Counted from the stretch's first letter, positions 37,672-46,583 are shown. The stretch: DNA of 64,000 nt from Nocardia wallacei (GCF_029868745.1 NZ_JARWOP010000226.1:1-64000); one strand, 5' to 3'. Translations and numbers: made by a program. The notes: a model not told the origin generated them from the sequence alone.

Positions 37672-37747
37672 GCTGAGCGTGGTCGGCTCAATCCTGCCTG
37701 TCGATTCGTCATGAGTCAACCGAGGACTTGAGTCAGCCTCACTCAAC
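37672..37747. promoter_or_regulatory. HAIR operators upstream of dnaK
   Basis: A near-perfect HAIR, CTTGAGT-N7-ACTCAAC (37727-37747), matches the consensus at 13 of 14 positions. A second degenerate one, GCTGAGC-N7-GCTCAAT (37672-37692), keeps TGAG and CTCAA with the same 7-nt spacing. Both are upstream of the dnaK start at 37587. They are presumed sites for HspR. The remaining leader to 37588 holds the promoter; no other element is recognised. Confidence 0.85.
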
Positions 37748-37814
37748 CTTGCATTGCCCTGCTCAACGAGCGGCAGGCGGCATCCATTCCCGGACAGGGA
37801 AGAAATTTTCGGGC

Positions 37815-38591
37815 TCAGCGATTCGCGCGCGAGACCCGCAGCACCTCACCGGCCGGGGTGATCTGTAGGTAGCCGCCGCTGCCGGATCCCTTGGTGTAGA
37901 TGGCGACGATCGGACCGTCGTCGCTCAATTCCGTGGAGCGCTCGATGGCGAGGTGCGTGATCATGGACTCCGGCGCGCCGACGCTCTGTGGCGCGCCGGC
38001 GAGGTAGCGCGCCAGCAACGGGAGATCGATGGCGGCCAGATCGAACGGCTGCACGCGCGGATCGCGATCGGTGACCGACGAACCATCGAATTCCCCGCGG
38101 TAGGTGAAGCGCTCCGTACCACCCTCGGCACGGCGTTCGAAGGAAGCGTGTGTCGGATGCAAGGACAGTTCGTCGACCATCAGGTCCCCGAAGTGCGCGC
38201 GGTAGTCGGCGAGGAACGACTCGACACCCTGCGCGGTGGTCAGATCGGGTAGATCCGAGCCGGAACCGGGCCTGTCGGTGGTCGTCGCCCCGATGAGCGC
38301 ACCGACCGCCGCCGCGGCGACCACGGCGGCGATCGCGGGAATCCATCGGCGCGAACGCTGCCGCCGGTGCGGATTCACCACGGCGCTCCGGACCAGGTTG
38401 CGTGGGATCTGCAGGTCGCCGACCAGAGCGTCGAGATCGCCGAATGTCTTGGCCCGCAGTGCCGCCGCCGTCCGGCCGGTGTGCTCGTCCGCCGTGAGCT
38501 GACCGTCGTCGCGGGCCGTGTCCAGTAGTGCACAGGCGTCCACCCGATCCGCGTCGCGGACCCGCAATCCGCTGTGCCGGGTGGGGTTCAC
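37815..38591 (-). CDS. DUF1707 membrane protein with unknown C-terminal domain
   Basis: A 258-residue protein: an N-terminal DUF1707 domain (~10-62: [40 protein letters not shown]), a transmembrane segment (~85-105, [20 protein letters not shown]) and a C-terminal extracytoplasmic domain ([20 protein letters not shown] through [20 protein letters not shown]). The C-terminal domain is shared with the neighbour at 38654, so the genes are paralogues. GTG 38591 is the start; no good ribosome binding site is seen. Function is unknown. Confidence 0.75.
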   Translation of the reverse strand: MNPTRHSGLRVRDADRVDACALLDTARDDGQLTADEHTGRTAAALRAKTFGDLDALVGDLQIPRNLVRSAVVNPHRRQRSRRWIPAIAAVVAAAAVGALIGATTTDRPGSGSDLPDLTTAQGVESFLADYRAHFGDLMVDELSLHPTHASFERRAEGGTERFTYRGEFDGSSVTDRDPRVQPFDLAAIDLPLLARYLAGAPQSVGAPESMITHLAIERSTELSDDGPIVAIYTKGSGSGGYLQITPAGEVLRVSRANR

Positions 38592-38653
38592 CGCGTCACG
38601 CTCGGTGCACGCCGGTCCGATGATTCACTCGCGGGCTCGCTCACGGTCCATAC

Positions 38654-39736
38654 CTACCTGTCGAACGGGTGAACCCGTACCTTGTCACCGGCCGGGGTGG
38701 CTTCGAGGTAGCCGCTCTCGCCGAATTTGTTGCGGACATACACGGTGATCTCCGGAGCGTCCGAGCTCGAGTCCGGTCCGAGATTGATGTGCGACACCGC
38801 CCCGCCGTCGACCCGAGTCTGCTCGACGGCCTCGGACACCAGCCTGGCGAACACGGCCTGGTCGACGGCGGCGAGATCGAAGGTCGGAGTGTCCACCGGT
38901 CGCGTTGTCAGCTCTCCGCTGGGCAGGAAGCCACCCCAGTAGTTCCATCGGGCCAGCCGATTCGGCTGTCCCGGCGGCGCCGCCTCCAGCGAGGCGTGCT
39001 CGGAGTGCAGGGTCAGTTGGTCGACGACGGTGGTGCCGAACTTCGCCCTGTACTGCTCCCGGATCAACGCGAAGCCTTCGGCGGTGGCCGGGGAGGGCGT
39101 CGGGATCACCAGCGGCTGCACCGTCTCCGGGACGACGGCACGTGTAACGACCGGTTCGGCCGCCGAGCGATGCGTCGCAACGAATCCCCCGATCGCCGCA
39201 CCCACGACCGCCACGGCCGCACCCGTGACGAACAAGCCGCGGTACGACCGCGGCCGACGCGGTTCGGCCGGCGCGTCGGCCGGGCGTTGCAGATCCGCGG
39301 TCAGCTCGCCGAGATCGCCCAGAGTCTTTGCCGCCCCGGCCAATTCGGTCAGGGCACGATGATCGTCTGCGGACAGCTGACCGTCGCCCAGCGCGGCATC
39401 CAGGATCAGGCAGGCGTCCGCGCGGTCCTGCTCACGGGCGCGGGCGGTCGGCGGATATGTCCCGGCCCGCGGGCGGACCCGGAGGGACGCCGGGTCGGGC
39501 AGCGAGAGATCCGCGCTCTCCGGCGACGCCTGCAAGTCGGCGACCAAGGGATGCAAGTCCGCCAATGTCTCCGCGGCTGCGGCACGCTCGGAGCGCTCGT
39601 GATATTCGTCGGCGGCGAGTTGCCCCTCCTCATAGGCGATGTCCAGCCGGGCGCGCGTAGTCACCCGATCGACATCACGGGCCCGGAGTCGTCCCGTCTC
39701 GGCCGAGTATCCCGACGATCCGGACGATTTCGACAT
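38654..39736 (-). CDS. Membrane protein with two DUF1707 domains
   Basis: A 360-residue paralogue of the preceding protein. Two DUF1707 domains are in tandem (~15-68: LRARDVDRVTTRARLDIAYE; ~98-150: AREQDRADACLILDAALGDG), then a transmembrane helix (~165-185, GLFVTGAAVAVVGAAIGGFV) and the same C-terminal domain (FALIREQYRAKFGTTVVDQL ... NKFGESGYLEATPAGDKVRV). Both share the ending ATPAGxxxRV. GTG 39739 directly precedes ATG 39736; the ATG is used. Role unknown; the pair lies next to the dnaK operon without an obvious functional tie. Confidence 0.75.
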   Translation of the reverse strand: MSKSSGSSGYSAETGRLRARDVDRVTTRARLDIAYEEGQLAADEYHERSERAAAAETLADLHPLVADLQASPESADLSLPDPASLRVRPRAGTYPPTARAREQDRADACLILDAALGDGQLSADDHRALTELAGAAKTLGDLGELTADLQRPADAPAEPRRPRSYRGLFVTGAAVAVVGAAIGGFVATHRSAAEPVVTRAVVPETVQPLVIPTPSPATAEGFALIREQYRAKFGTTVVDQLTLHSEHASLEAAPPGQPNRLARWNYWGGFLPSGELTTRPVDTPTFDLAAVDQAVFARLVSEAVEQTRVDGGAVSHINLGPDSSSDAPEITVYVRNKFGESGYLEATPAGDKVRVHPFDR

Positions 39737-39812
39737 CACATGCGGATAGTAATGCCACCGAGTGAACCGCGACGCCCTGTTGCCCGCGGGACAGCAAGTT
39801 GACCGTTCTCGA

Positions 39813-40463
39813 TCAATGGGCGGCGGCGAGCACCTCGTCGGCCAGCTTGTCGTCGAGGCTGACCCGGACCAAGGCCGCGGCGAGTTCGGCGTCGCGACCG
39901 CGTTTCCCCAGGCGGTCGAGGGCCTCGGGGTCGGTGGGCAGGTGGAGTTGTTCGGCTCCCTTGCGGGCGCGCTCGTCGAAGTGCGGGCGCACCCATGTCC
40001 AGACGTCCTGTATCTCGCGCAGGAAGATATCCGCGCCGACCGGGCCGATGCCCTTGAACTGCTGCAACAGTTCGGCCAAGCGTTTCGGGTCGTGATCGGC
40101 TTCGTCCGCCAGCCGGCGCAGGTCGCCGCGGTACTTGTCGAGTATCAGCCTGGCGTTCTCGCCCAGCCGGGTCGCCGTGGATTCGTCGTAGCGCTTGTAG
40201 TGCCCGCGGCCCAGCGCATCGACCAGTTCCTGCCACTCGGCATCGGCGACTCGCTGCGGTGTGTCGTACCCGGAGTGGTTCAGCTCGCGGGCGGCGGCGA
40301 TCGCGATCTCCGCCGAGATCCGGGCACTCAGCAACTTCGCCAATACCAGCAACTGAAACAACGGCGCGGGCTTGTCCGCCGGCTTGATTCCGGCCTCCGC
40401 GGCGTAACTGGTCCCCGCCCGCTCCAGCAACGCCCGCACGACGCTGTCGTCCTGTCGACTCAT
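39813..40463 (-). CDS. HhH-GPD superfamily DNA glycosylase-like protein
   Basis: A 216-residue protein related to endonuclease III/AlkA-type glycosylases. The helix-hairpin-helix LLQQFKGIGPVGADIFLREI (~125-145) binds DNA, and an Asp in DVWTWVRPHFDERA follows where the catalytic Asp is expected. No C-terminal iron-sulphur cysteines (C-x6-C-x2-C-x5-C) are present, so it differs from classical Nth. Its substrate is unknown. ATG 40463 has AGGAGG seven bases upstream and is preferred over GTG 40469. Confidence 0.78.
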   Translation of the reverse strand: MSRQDDSVVRALLERAGTSYAAEAGIKPADKPAPLFQLLVLAKLLSARISAEIAIAAARELNHSGYDTPQRVADAEWQELVDALGRGHYKRYDESTATRLGENARLILDKYRGDLRRLADEADHDPKRLAELLQQFKGIGPVGADIFLREIQDVWTWVRPHFDERARKGAEQLHLPTDPEALDRLGKRGRDAELAAALVRVSLDDKLADEVLAAAH

Positions 40464-40505
40464 ATCCACACCTCCTCAGCGTCGGCGTACCCCCGGCGTC
40501 GGCGC

Positions 40506-40898
40506 CTACACGGGGCCCAGGAGGTCCCAGCGATTGCCCGCGATGTCGAGGAAGACAGCGACCCGGCCATAGGGTTCGGTGCGGGGCCGCGTCACGAACT
40601 CGACGTTCGCTTCGGTCATTCGCGTGTACGCCTCGTCGAAGTCTTCGACTCGAAGGAAGAATCCGACGCGGCCCGCGGCCTGCTCTCCGACGGCGGCGAG
40701 TTGGCGGGCGCCGTCCGCGCGGGCGAGCAGGATCCCGGTCCGCGCGTGGGGCGGACGAACGACGACCCAGCGTTTCGGCCGACCATCGTTGGTCAGCGAC
40801 GGTACGTCCTCGACCAGGTCGAAACCGAGGGAATTCACGAAGAAGTCGATGGCCGGGTCATACTCCGCGACGACGAGGGCGATCAGATCCAAGTGCAT
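40506..40898 (-). CDS. VOC (glyoxalase-like) family protein
   Basis: A 130-residue single vicinal-oxygen-chelate protein with the two babab halves: MHLDLIALVVAEYDPAIDFF and a C-terminal half with VGFFLRVEDFDEAYTRMTEA and YGRVAVFLDIAGNRWDLLGP. Possible metal ligands are His2 and the C-terminal acidic residues, though the set is incomplete. The start ATG 40898 lies 41 nt inside the end of the sigma factor gene, an unusually long overlap, but the fold needs this start. Substrate unknown. Confidence 0.8.
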   Translation of the reverse strand: MHLDLIALVVAEYDPAIDFFVNSLGFDLVEDVPSLTNDGRPKRWVVVRPPHARTGILLARADGARQLAAVGEQAAGRVGFFLRVEDFDEAYTRMTEANVEFVTRPRTEPYGRVAVFLDIAGNRWDLLGPV

Positions 40899-41973
40899 TC
40901 GACGAGTCCTGGAGACGGCGTTCGGTGTCCTCGAGCAGGTCGGTGTCCTCGAGCAGTGGGAAGCGGCCGGAACGGAGGAGTCCGGCGATGGCTTCGGCGC
41001 GTGCTTGCGGGAGGGCGTAGTCGGGGTGGGCGCGGAGGACGGCGGCCGCGTCGTGGAGACGGATCATCTGGGCTTCGGCCGCGGCCGCGGTGCGGCCACC
41101 GGGGGTCACCGGGTGGTATGCGAGTGCCGGGCGGGACGGGTCGACGCGGCCGAGCGTCACCGCGCGGTCCACGCTCCGGGCACAGCGGCAGGCGGCGGCC
41201 GGGTTGGCGAGGCCGCAGGACGAGTTCAGGAAGTTGCCGAGGCGTTTCTTGGCTCGCTCCAAGCGCTTTCGGTAGGCGGCCGCAGTGGTGTCGAGAATCC
41301 AGGCGGCCTCGGCCGAACTCAGCTCGAACACGTCGCCGAGCACGAACGCGACCCGTTCCTCCCGGGACAGGCACTGCAGCATGCCCTGACTGCAACTGAG
41401 CCGGACCTCCCTGATGAGCACGGTGGCCTCCGGCCCGCGATACTCCTGCTCCGCCAGCCCGTCGCGCAATCCGGCGCCGAAGTCGTCCAGCGACAGCTGC
41501 GCCGCCTCCTGCGGACTGCGGCGACGCAGATTCAGCAGGTAATTCACGCCGATGCGATAGGCCCAGGTGGTCAACCTCGCCTCCGCCCGGAACGTACCGA
41601 GCGCGCCGAGCACCCGCAACAAGATCTCCTGCACCGCGTCCTCGGCATCCGCCGGCCGCCCCACCATCCGCAGCGCCAGCCGATACAACGGATCCCGCAG
41701 CACCCGAACAACTTCCGTAACCGCCTCCCCCTCCCCCGCAACCGCCCGCGCCACCAGCGCACCTTCCGCGCGAACCGCACTGTCGGAGTCCGCCGCGCTG
41801 TCGGAGTCCGCCACCGAATCCGCTGCCATCACCACATGGTTCGCCGTGGATTCTCGGTGCGCAACCGGCTGTTTGTGGCGGAAGCCGGGGGCAACCGGTT
41901 GTCCGACCGACCGTATCGTCCGAGGATCCGTAGTCGGCGGGCTCTCTGTCACGTGGACTTTCAGGACAGTCAT
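40858..41973 (-). CDS. ECF-type sigma factor with Cys-containing C-terminal extension
   Basis: A 371-residue sigma-70 family protein. Region 2 (ALRMVGRPADAEDAVQEILL and RLTTWAYRIGVNYLLNLRRR) lies at ~105-165, and region 4 (LSREERVAFVLGDVFELSSA and EAAWILDTTAAAYRKRLERA) at ~200-255. A C-terminal extension carries CGLANPAAACRCARSVDRAV and a helical tail, as in ECF groups with a C-terminal fused domain. No separate anti-sigma gene is adjacent, so the tail may itself control activity. ATG 41973 is chosen for its GAGGGGAGCG site. It overlaps the VOC gene by 41 nt. Confidence 0.83.
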   Translation of the reverse strand: MTVLKVHVTESPPTTDPRTIRSVGQPVAPGFRHKQPVAHRESTANHVVMAADSVADSDSAADSDSAVRAEGALVARAVAGEGEAVTEVVRVLRDPLYRLALRMVGRPADAEDAVQEILLRVLGALGTFRAEARLTTWAYRIGVNYLLNLRRRSPQEAAQLSLDDFGAGLRDGLAEQEYRGPEATVLIREVRLSCSQGMLQCLSREERVAFVLGDVFELSSAEAAWILDTTAAAYRKRLERAKKRLGNFLNSSCGLANPAAACRCARSVDRAVTLGRVDPSRPALAYHPVTPGGRTAAAAEAQMIRLHDAAAVLRAHPDYALPQARAEAIAGLLRSGRFPLLEDTDLLEDTERRLQDSSNALGSDRPRRRGV

Positions 41974-42078
41974 CAGCGCTCCCCTCGTCTCTGGCATGGT
42001 CGCCCACCACGCACTACGACGTGCATGTCCAAGTTGGCGCGGCTCCCGGCGGGTGATCATCCGGCTGGAGGCGGATGG

Positions 42079-42161
42079 GCCCCGGCCTGAGCGGACACAA
42101 TCTCGCTCGAGACGGCAATATTTGCCGCCCCGAGCGTGATTGTGGATGCTCAGGCCGGGGC
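42079..42161. repeat. Palindromic dispersed repeat, copy B
   Basis: An 83-bp near-perfect palindrome: GCCCCGGCCTGAGC (42079-42092) pairs with GCTCAGGCCGGGGC (42148-42161), GGACACAATC with GATTGTGGA, and the centre is GGCAATATTTGCC. Positions 42090-42130 match copy A at 21966-22006. It lies between the sigma factor start and the hydrolase end and covers the hydrolase stop codon (42150-42152). Strong hairpin on either strand. Confidence 0.75.
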
Positions 42162-43022
42162 ATCGGTGCCGAGTAGCGCGTGCTTGTCCAGCCAGTCCGC
42201 CACGGCGGATCCGATCGCGTGCGGCTGGTCCTCCGGGGCGTGATGTCCGGCCGGGCCGATGGCGGCGACCTCGGCGGAGGCGAAAGTCGCTGCGGCCCAA
42301 TCGATGGACTCCTGGGAACCGAGGCCCACGCCGTTGTCCACAGCCATCAACAGCTTGGGAATTTCGGGTGAGTCCGCCATCCAGCGGCCGTAGTTCTCGA
42401 TGATCGCGACCACGTCGGCGGGCTCGCCGTCGAGCGGCAGTTCCCGCGGCCACACCAGCATCGGCAGGCGCGACCGCGGTGTCGGGTAGTAGCCGCGGTA
42501 GACCTCGTGCGCCGCGGGATCGAGGTTCCGGGTGGAGTGCGGCAGGTTGAATTCGATGAACATGTTCTCCTGCAACACCATTCGCTCGCCCTCCGGCGAA
42601 CGGAAGCGGCGGAACAGGTCGGCGCCCAGCGGCGGCAACTCGGCCCAGCGCAGCGGCCGCAGGAAGGTCTCCACCACCGCGATCCCTCGCACCCGACCGG
42701 GATGACGTGCCGCCCAGTGCATCCCGAGCGCCCCGCCCCAATCGTGGCCCACGATCACCACACGATCCAGGCCCAGAGCATCGAACCAGGCATCGAGGTA
42801 GCGGGCATGGTCGACGAAACGGTATGCGCTGTCGGGCTTTCCGGAATCACCCATGCCGATCAGGTCCGGCGCCAGCGTCCGGGTCCGATCGCTCACATGC
42901 GGAATCACCGCCCGCCACAGGTGCGACGAGGTCGGATTACCGTGCAGGAACACGACCGGGGCCGCCCCGGCGCCGGTGTCGCGGTAGTCGATGAACGAGT
43001 CGAGAACGTCGATGGTGGGCAT
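42150..43022 (-). CDS. Haloalkane dehalogenase-like alpha/beta hydrolase
   Basis: A 290-residue alpha/beta hydrolase. The features of haloalkane dehalogenases are intact: HGNPTSSHLWR (halide/oxyanion Asn29), nucleophile Asp94 with Trp95 in VGHDWGGALG, catalytic acid Glu118 in VVETFLRP and base His270 in AGHHAPEDQP. This is the DhaA/LinB-type Asp-Glu-His triad. Substrate range cannot be read from sequence; some relatives act on non-halogenated compounds. AAAGGA precedes ATG 43022. The C-terminus is encoded by one arm of the palindromic repeat. Confidence 0.85.
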   Translation of the reverse strand: MPTIDVLDSFIDYRDTGAGAAPVVFLHGNPTSSHLWRAVIPHVSDRTRTLAPDLIGMGDSGKPDSAYRFVDHARYLDAWFDALGLDRVVIVGHDWGGALGMHWAARHPGRVRGIAVVETFLRPLRWAELPPLGADLFRRFRSPEGERMVLQENMFIEFNLPHSTRNLDPAAHEVYRGYYPTPRSRLPMLVWPRELPLDGEPADVVAIIENYGRWMADSPEIPKLLMAVDNGVGLGSQESIDWAAATFASAEVAAIGPAGHHAPEDQPHAIGSAVADWLDKHALLGTDAPA

Positions 43023-43376
43023 CGCCGGGGTCCTTTCGTGAGGTGCTTACATCCGGTTGGACACCGCCGTCGGGGCGCTGTGACAGCTCGATGCGGTGAG
43101 CTACGTCACCAGCAGGTCCGGCGGCGGGCTGGACGCCAGGCGTCAGACCGACGGCGAGGCTCGGTCTGACGCTGTTGATATGTGCGGGATTCGCCTTGGT
43201 ATGTGCGGGATTCGTCGCTCTGCCCGGAAACGCCTCGCACGGCATGAGGTGGATCGGAAACCGATGCGACTGCGGCAGCGTACGGTCCGCCAAGGCATGG
43301 AAACCGGACGCACCGACCGCGTCGTGGCTCGGCGGAACCGCCGGACGCGTGCCGGTGGCCGGGGTACCGTGCGGGT
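43023..43376. promoter_or_regulatory. Divergent intergenic region with hairpin and direct repeats
   Basis: 354 bp between the divergent hydrolase and dehydrogenase genes. GCGTCAGACCGA (43140-43151) and TCGGTCTGACGC (43161-43172) form a perfect 12-bp inverted repeat with 9-nt spacer. TATGTGCGGGATTCG follows twice, at 43179-43193 and 43200-43214, exactly 21 bp apart, i.e. about two helical turns. Operators or an RNA hairpin are possible; no gene is seen here. Confidence 0.5.
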
Positions 43377-44537
43377 ATGAAGGCGGTCGTCTGTTCCGAA
43401 GGCAAGCTGGAGGTCGCGGATATCGAGGGGCCGCGGCCCGGCCGGGGGCAGGTGCTGATCAATGTCCTGCGGTGCGGGATCTGCGGCTCCGACCTGCACG
43501 CGCGGGTGCACTGCGACGATCTCGCCGAGCTGGCCGCGACCACCGGATACGACAACTTCATGCGGTCGGATCAGCGGGTGGTGCTGGGGCACGAATTCTG
43601 CGGGGAGGTCGTCGAATACGGCCCCGGCTGCCGGAAGCGGTGGCGGCCCGGCACCCGGGTGGTGGCGCTGCCGATCTTGCGGAACGGCCGCGAACCCCAG
43701 CTGACCGGCCTGTCGGCGCAGGCTCCCGGCGGTTACGCGGAACAGGTCGTCGTGCAAGAGGCGATGACCTTCGCGGTGCCGAACGGGCTGTCACCGGATC
43801 ATGCCGCACTCACCGAGCCCATGGCGGTGGCCTGGCACGCGGTGCGCAAGGGCCGGGTCGGCAAGGGGCAGACGGCGTTCGTGATCGGCTGCGGCCCGAT
43901 CGGTCTCGCGGTGATCAGCATGCTGCGGGCGGCCGGGGTGAAAACCATTGTCGCGAGCGACTTCTCGCCACGTCGCCGAGAGCTGGCGGTGCGTTGCGGC
44001 GCGGATGTGGTGGTCGATCCCGGGGTCGAATCGCCATGGACCGCGGTGCCGAAGAAGGGCCGCATCACCGGCGTCACCGACGTGCTGAATCTCGGCTTCG
44101 ACGCGATGGAGCGGCTGCGGCGGATCCCGAATCTGCCGTGGTGGTACGCGTTTCGGCTGGCGCACACGCTGAATGCCGGGCCGGCCGGGCCGGTGGTCTT
44201 CGAATGCGTCGGCGTGCCGGGCATCATCGACCAGATCCTCACGGCCGCACCGCCGATGACGCGGGTCGTGGTGGTCGGCGTCTGCATGGAATCCGACCGG
44301 TTCCAACCCGCGATGGCCGTCAACAAGGAAATCGAGCTGCGCTTCGCCTTCGGCTACGACCCGGGCGAGTTCCGCGACACCCTGCACATGATCGCCGACG
44401 GCAAGGTAGACCCGGCCCCCTTGATCACCGGCACGGTCGGCCTGGACGGCGTAGACAACGCCTTCACCGCCCTCGCCAACCCCGAACACCACGCCAAGAT
44501 CCTCATAGACCCCGCAAGCACCACCACCACACCCTGA
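43377..44537 (+). CDS. Zinc-dependent alcohol dehydrogenase family protein
   Basis: A 386-residue MDR enzyme. Catalytic zinc ligands are in RCGICGSDLH (Cys and Glu/His set) and VLGHEFCGEV; the Rossmann motif is VIGCGPIGLAVIS near residue 175. The four structural-zinc cysteines are missing, replaced by a Pro/Gly-rich stretch. A ~35-residue insertion (TGVTDVLNLGFDAMERLRRI...) sits in the cofactor domain. The start codon is ATG 43377 directly after GTGCGGGT. The final residues (PASTTTTP) come from the repeat region that follows. Substrate unknown. Confidence 0.85.
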   Translation: MKAVVCSEGKLEVADIEGPRPGRGQVLINVLRCGICGSDLHARVHCDDLAELAATTGYDNFMRSDQRVVLGHEFCGEVVEYGPGCRKRWRPGTRVVALPILRNGREPQLTGLSAQAPGGYAEQVVVQEAMTFAVPNGLSPDHAALTEPMAVAWHAVRKGRVGKGQTAFVIGCGPIGLAVISMLRAAGVKTIVASDFSPRRRELAVRCGADVVVDPGVESPWTAVPKKGRITGVTDVLNLGFDAMERLRRIPNLPWWYAFRLAHTLNAGPAGPVVFECVGVPGIIDQILTAAPPMTRVVVVGVCMESDRFQPAMAVNKEIELRFAFGYDPGEFRDTLHMIADGKVDPAPLITGTVGLDGVDNAFTALANPEHHAKILIDPASTTTTP

Positions 44538-44721
44538 CCCCGCAAGCACCACCACACAGTCACCCCGCGACCACCTTCCTCACCCGCAAGCACCACCGTG
44601 CCCTCGCCCCGCGAGCACCACACTCGCACGCACAAGCACCACCTCACTCCGGAAGAACCATCGCGCCCTCATTCCGCGAGCAACGACTACACCCTCACCC
44701 GCAAGCACCACCACACCCCTC
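44510..44721. repeat. Degenerate CGCAAGCACCACC repeats
   Basis: At least seven degenerate units of about 24 bp (consensus CCCGCAAGCACCACCACAC) run from the last codons of the dehydrogenase gene into the intergenic region. Spacing is irregular (about 20-46 bp) and units vary, so this is neither CRISPR nor a clean tandem array. Confidence 0.7.
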
Positions 44722-44987
44722 AAACCTGCGGGCGCTGCCCCCGCACCTTCAACCTGCGGCCCCATCGTCCAAGGTCAGCAGGCGTCGACCTGTACGGCTG
44801 CTTCTTCAACCAGCGCCAAGGCCACCGCGGGGAGCACCACCACCGCACTCAGACCCTTGCATCGGCGCGCCCCCAATAGCCGGACTTCACCGTCCCGTAT
44901 TCCTCGTCGGCTTCCGGCGACGCTCGGGCCGTTCGCACTTGTACACGGCAGCAAGAGATTCGGTCGAGCCTGGGGAACTGTGCGGAT
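44538..44987. other. Gene-free region downstream of the dehydrogenase and iniC
   Basis: 450 bp between two convergent genes. The left half is filled by the degenerate CGCAAGCACCACC repeats; the right half has no ORF with a plausible start and no motif I recognise. Longer open frames crossing it on both strands have repeat-derived compositions and are not called. Confidence 0.6.
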
Positions 44988-46583
44988 CTAGCGCCCGGAA
45001 TTGCCCTGCGGACGTATGCGGGGCAAGGGAGTGGTTTCGGGCGCGCCCAGTTGCTCCACCAGGCCCTCCGCGCTCCGAGCGCCGGTCTCGCAGGCGTTCG
45101 CGGTGGCGCGGTCGGCGAGCGGATGACGGGACCGGGTGCGCCACTTGTGCACGGCGGCAAGGGCTTCGGTGCGCAGTTCGGCCGCCGAGGCGGAATCCGG
45201 CAGGCCGAGGCGGGAGGGTGCGGCGATGCCGGATCCCCCGATCAAACGGTGTAGTTCGGCGAGATCGTCTGCGGACAGCAGGAATTCGTCGGTGCGCAGC
45301 CGTCCGAGCAGGCGTAGCTCGGCGAATCCGTGGACGTCGGCGAGCAGGGTGCGCACTCGCGGCAACAGCCGGTCGGCGGCCGTTCCCGGATAGCCGGTCA
45401 GGACGCGGGCCAGTGCCGTCAGCGCCGAATGCGCCTGCAATTGGTCGGCGCGATCGGCGAATTGCACTGCCAGCACCGAACGCAACTCGTCGAGCCCACT
45501 GTGCCGGGTCAATTCCGCTGCGAGCGTGCCGGAGTCGCGCACGCCGAGCCGGATCAGCGTGACGGCCATGCGAATTCCGAACAGGCCGAAGCGCGCGGAC
45601 AGATGCGCCCGCAGGTCCGGCGCGACCGGCAGCGGCAGGTCGGGGCGGGCGAAGCGATCGGCCGACAACAGCGCGGCATTCAACTCCGCCACGGGAGCCG
45701 CGGCGAGTGCCTCGAACGCGTCGTATTCGCGCTGCCGCAGCGTGGCCGCGGCGAAGGCGAGCAGGCCCGCCACCGGAATCACGGCCTGGCACAATCCGGT
45801 TCGCTCCAGCTCCCGAGCGAAGCGGTCGGCCACCTCCCGGGCGGAATGCAGCGCGTCGATGCCGCCCGCACCGATCTCGTCGGCGCGCGAGACCACCCCG
45901 ACCACACCCAGCGGTCCGGTGAATTCGGAATCACCCTGGCGCGCAGCGGTTCCCAGCTGCTCGAGCAGGTCGAGATCCGCGGAATCCAGGCGGCGCATCA
46001 GGTAGACGACGGCATCGGCGGCGGGCAGCGGGTCACCGGCCGGATCGTCCGGCGTCAGCAGCCGTGTCGTCCGCAGCGAGATGTCGCGCGACAACGACGA
46101 CGTGCCGGGCGTGTCGATGATGGTGGTGCGGGCCAGCGCTGCCGACGGCCAATCCACCTCGAGATGGTCGACCTCCTGCGGGCCGCCCGGACTCCAGCGC
46201 AGCGCCGACAGGTCGAAGGTCAGGCCGTGCGCTCCCGGGAGCCCGCCCACGCCGGGGACGCGGCGGACCACGACGTCGGCGCGGGCCCCACCGGCGGCCA
46301 CCGCCGTCACCCGCGGCGTGGACCCGTGCCGGTACCAGGTCACCGTGCGGGTGCACTCGGTCGCGTCGGTCGGGGCGATGTCCTGCCCCGCCAGCGCGTT
46401 CAGCAGCGTCGACTTCCCGGCCTTGAGCTGACCCACCAGCGCCACGCGCAACGGCTGATCCAGCCGCCGCGCACACTCGTCCAGCAGTTCGGCCGGCCGC
46501 GACCGTGGGGCGAACGCCTGCGCCGCGGCCCCGATCAGCCGCCGTGCCTCCGGCACGATCCCACCGGTGACCTCGAAACTCAC
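44988..46583 (-). CDS. iniC: Dynamin-like GTPase IniC
   Basis: A 531-residue dynamin-family GTPase without transmembrane helices. G1 GQLKAGKSTLLNAL (51-64), G2 Thr in TECTRTVTW (~79), G3 DTPG (157-160) and G4-like VVSRADE near 229 are present; the rest is helical. In M. tuberculosis iniC is the last gene of the isoniazid-inducible iniBAC operon, linked to cell-wall stress and membrane remodelling. GTG 46583 lies 26 bp after the iniA stop. The assignment rests on gene order and domain pattern. Confidence 0.85.
   Translation of the reverse strand: MSFEVTGGIVPEARRLIGAAAQAFAPRSRPAELLDECARRLDQPLRVALVGQLKAGKSTLLNALAGQDIAPTDATECTRTVTWYRHGSTPRVTAVAAGGARADVVVRRVPGVGGLPGAHGLTFDLSALRWSPGGPQEVDHLEVDWPSAALARTTIIDTPGTSSLSRDISLRTTRLLTPDDPAGDPLPAADAVVYLMRRLDSADLDLLEQLGTAARQGDSEFTGPLGVVGVVSRADEIGAGGIDALHSAREVADRFARELERTGLCQAVIPVAGLLAFAAATLRQREYDAFEALAAAPVAELNAALLSADRFARPDLPLPVAPDLRAHLSARFGLFGIRMAVTLIRLGVRDSGTLAAELTRHSGLDELRSVLAVQFADRADQLQAHSALTALARVLTGYPGTAADRLLPRVRTLLADVHGFAELRLLGRLRTDEFLLSADDLAELHRLIGGSGIAAPSRLGLPDSASAAELRTEALAAVHKWRTRSRHPLADRATANACETGARSAEGLVEQLGAPETTPLPRIRPQGNSGR

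Noticed and set aside
40506..40898. Shorter VOC gene avoiding the 41-nt overlap with the sigma factor gene
   Set aside because: The first beta strand of the VOC fold begins at the ATG at 40898; a later start would remove it.
44510..44721. Possible CRISPR array
   Set aside because: Repeats are degenerate, irregularly spaced and part of a gene end; no distinct spacers and no cas genes.
43175..45562. 795-codon plus-strand open frame across the dehydrogenase region
   Set aside because: Out-of-frame shadow of the dehydrogenase gene extended by repeats; composition is Arg/Gly-rich.
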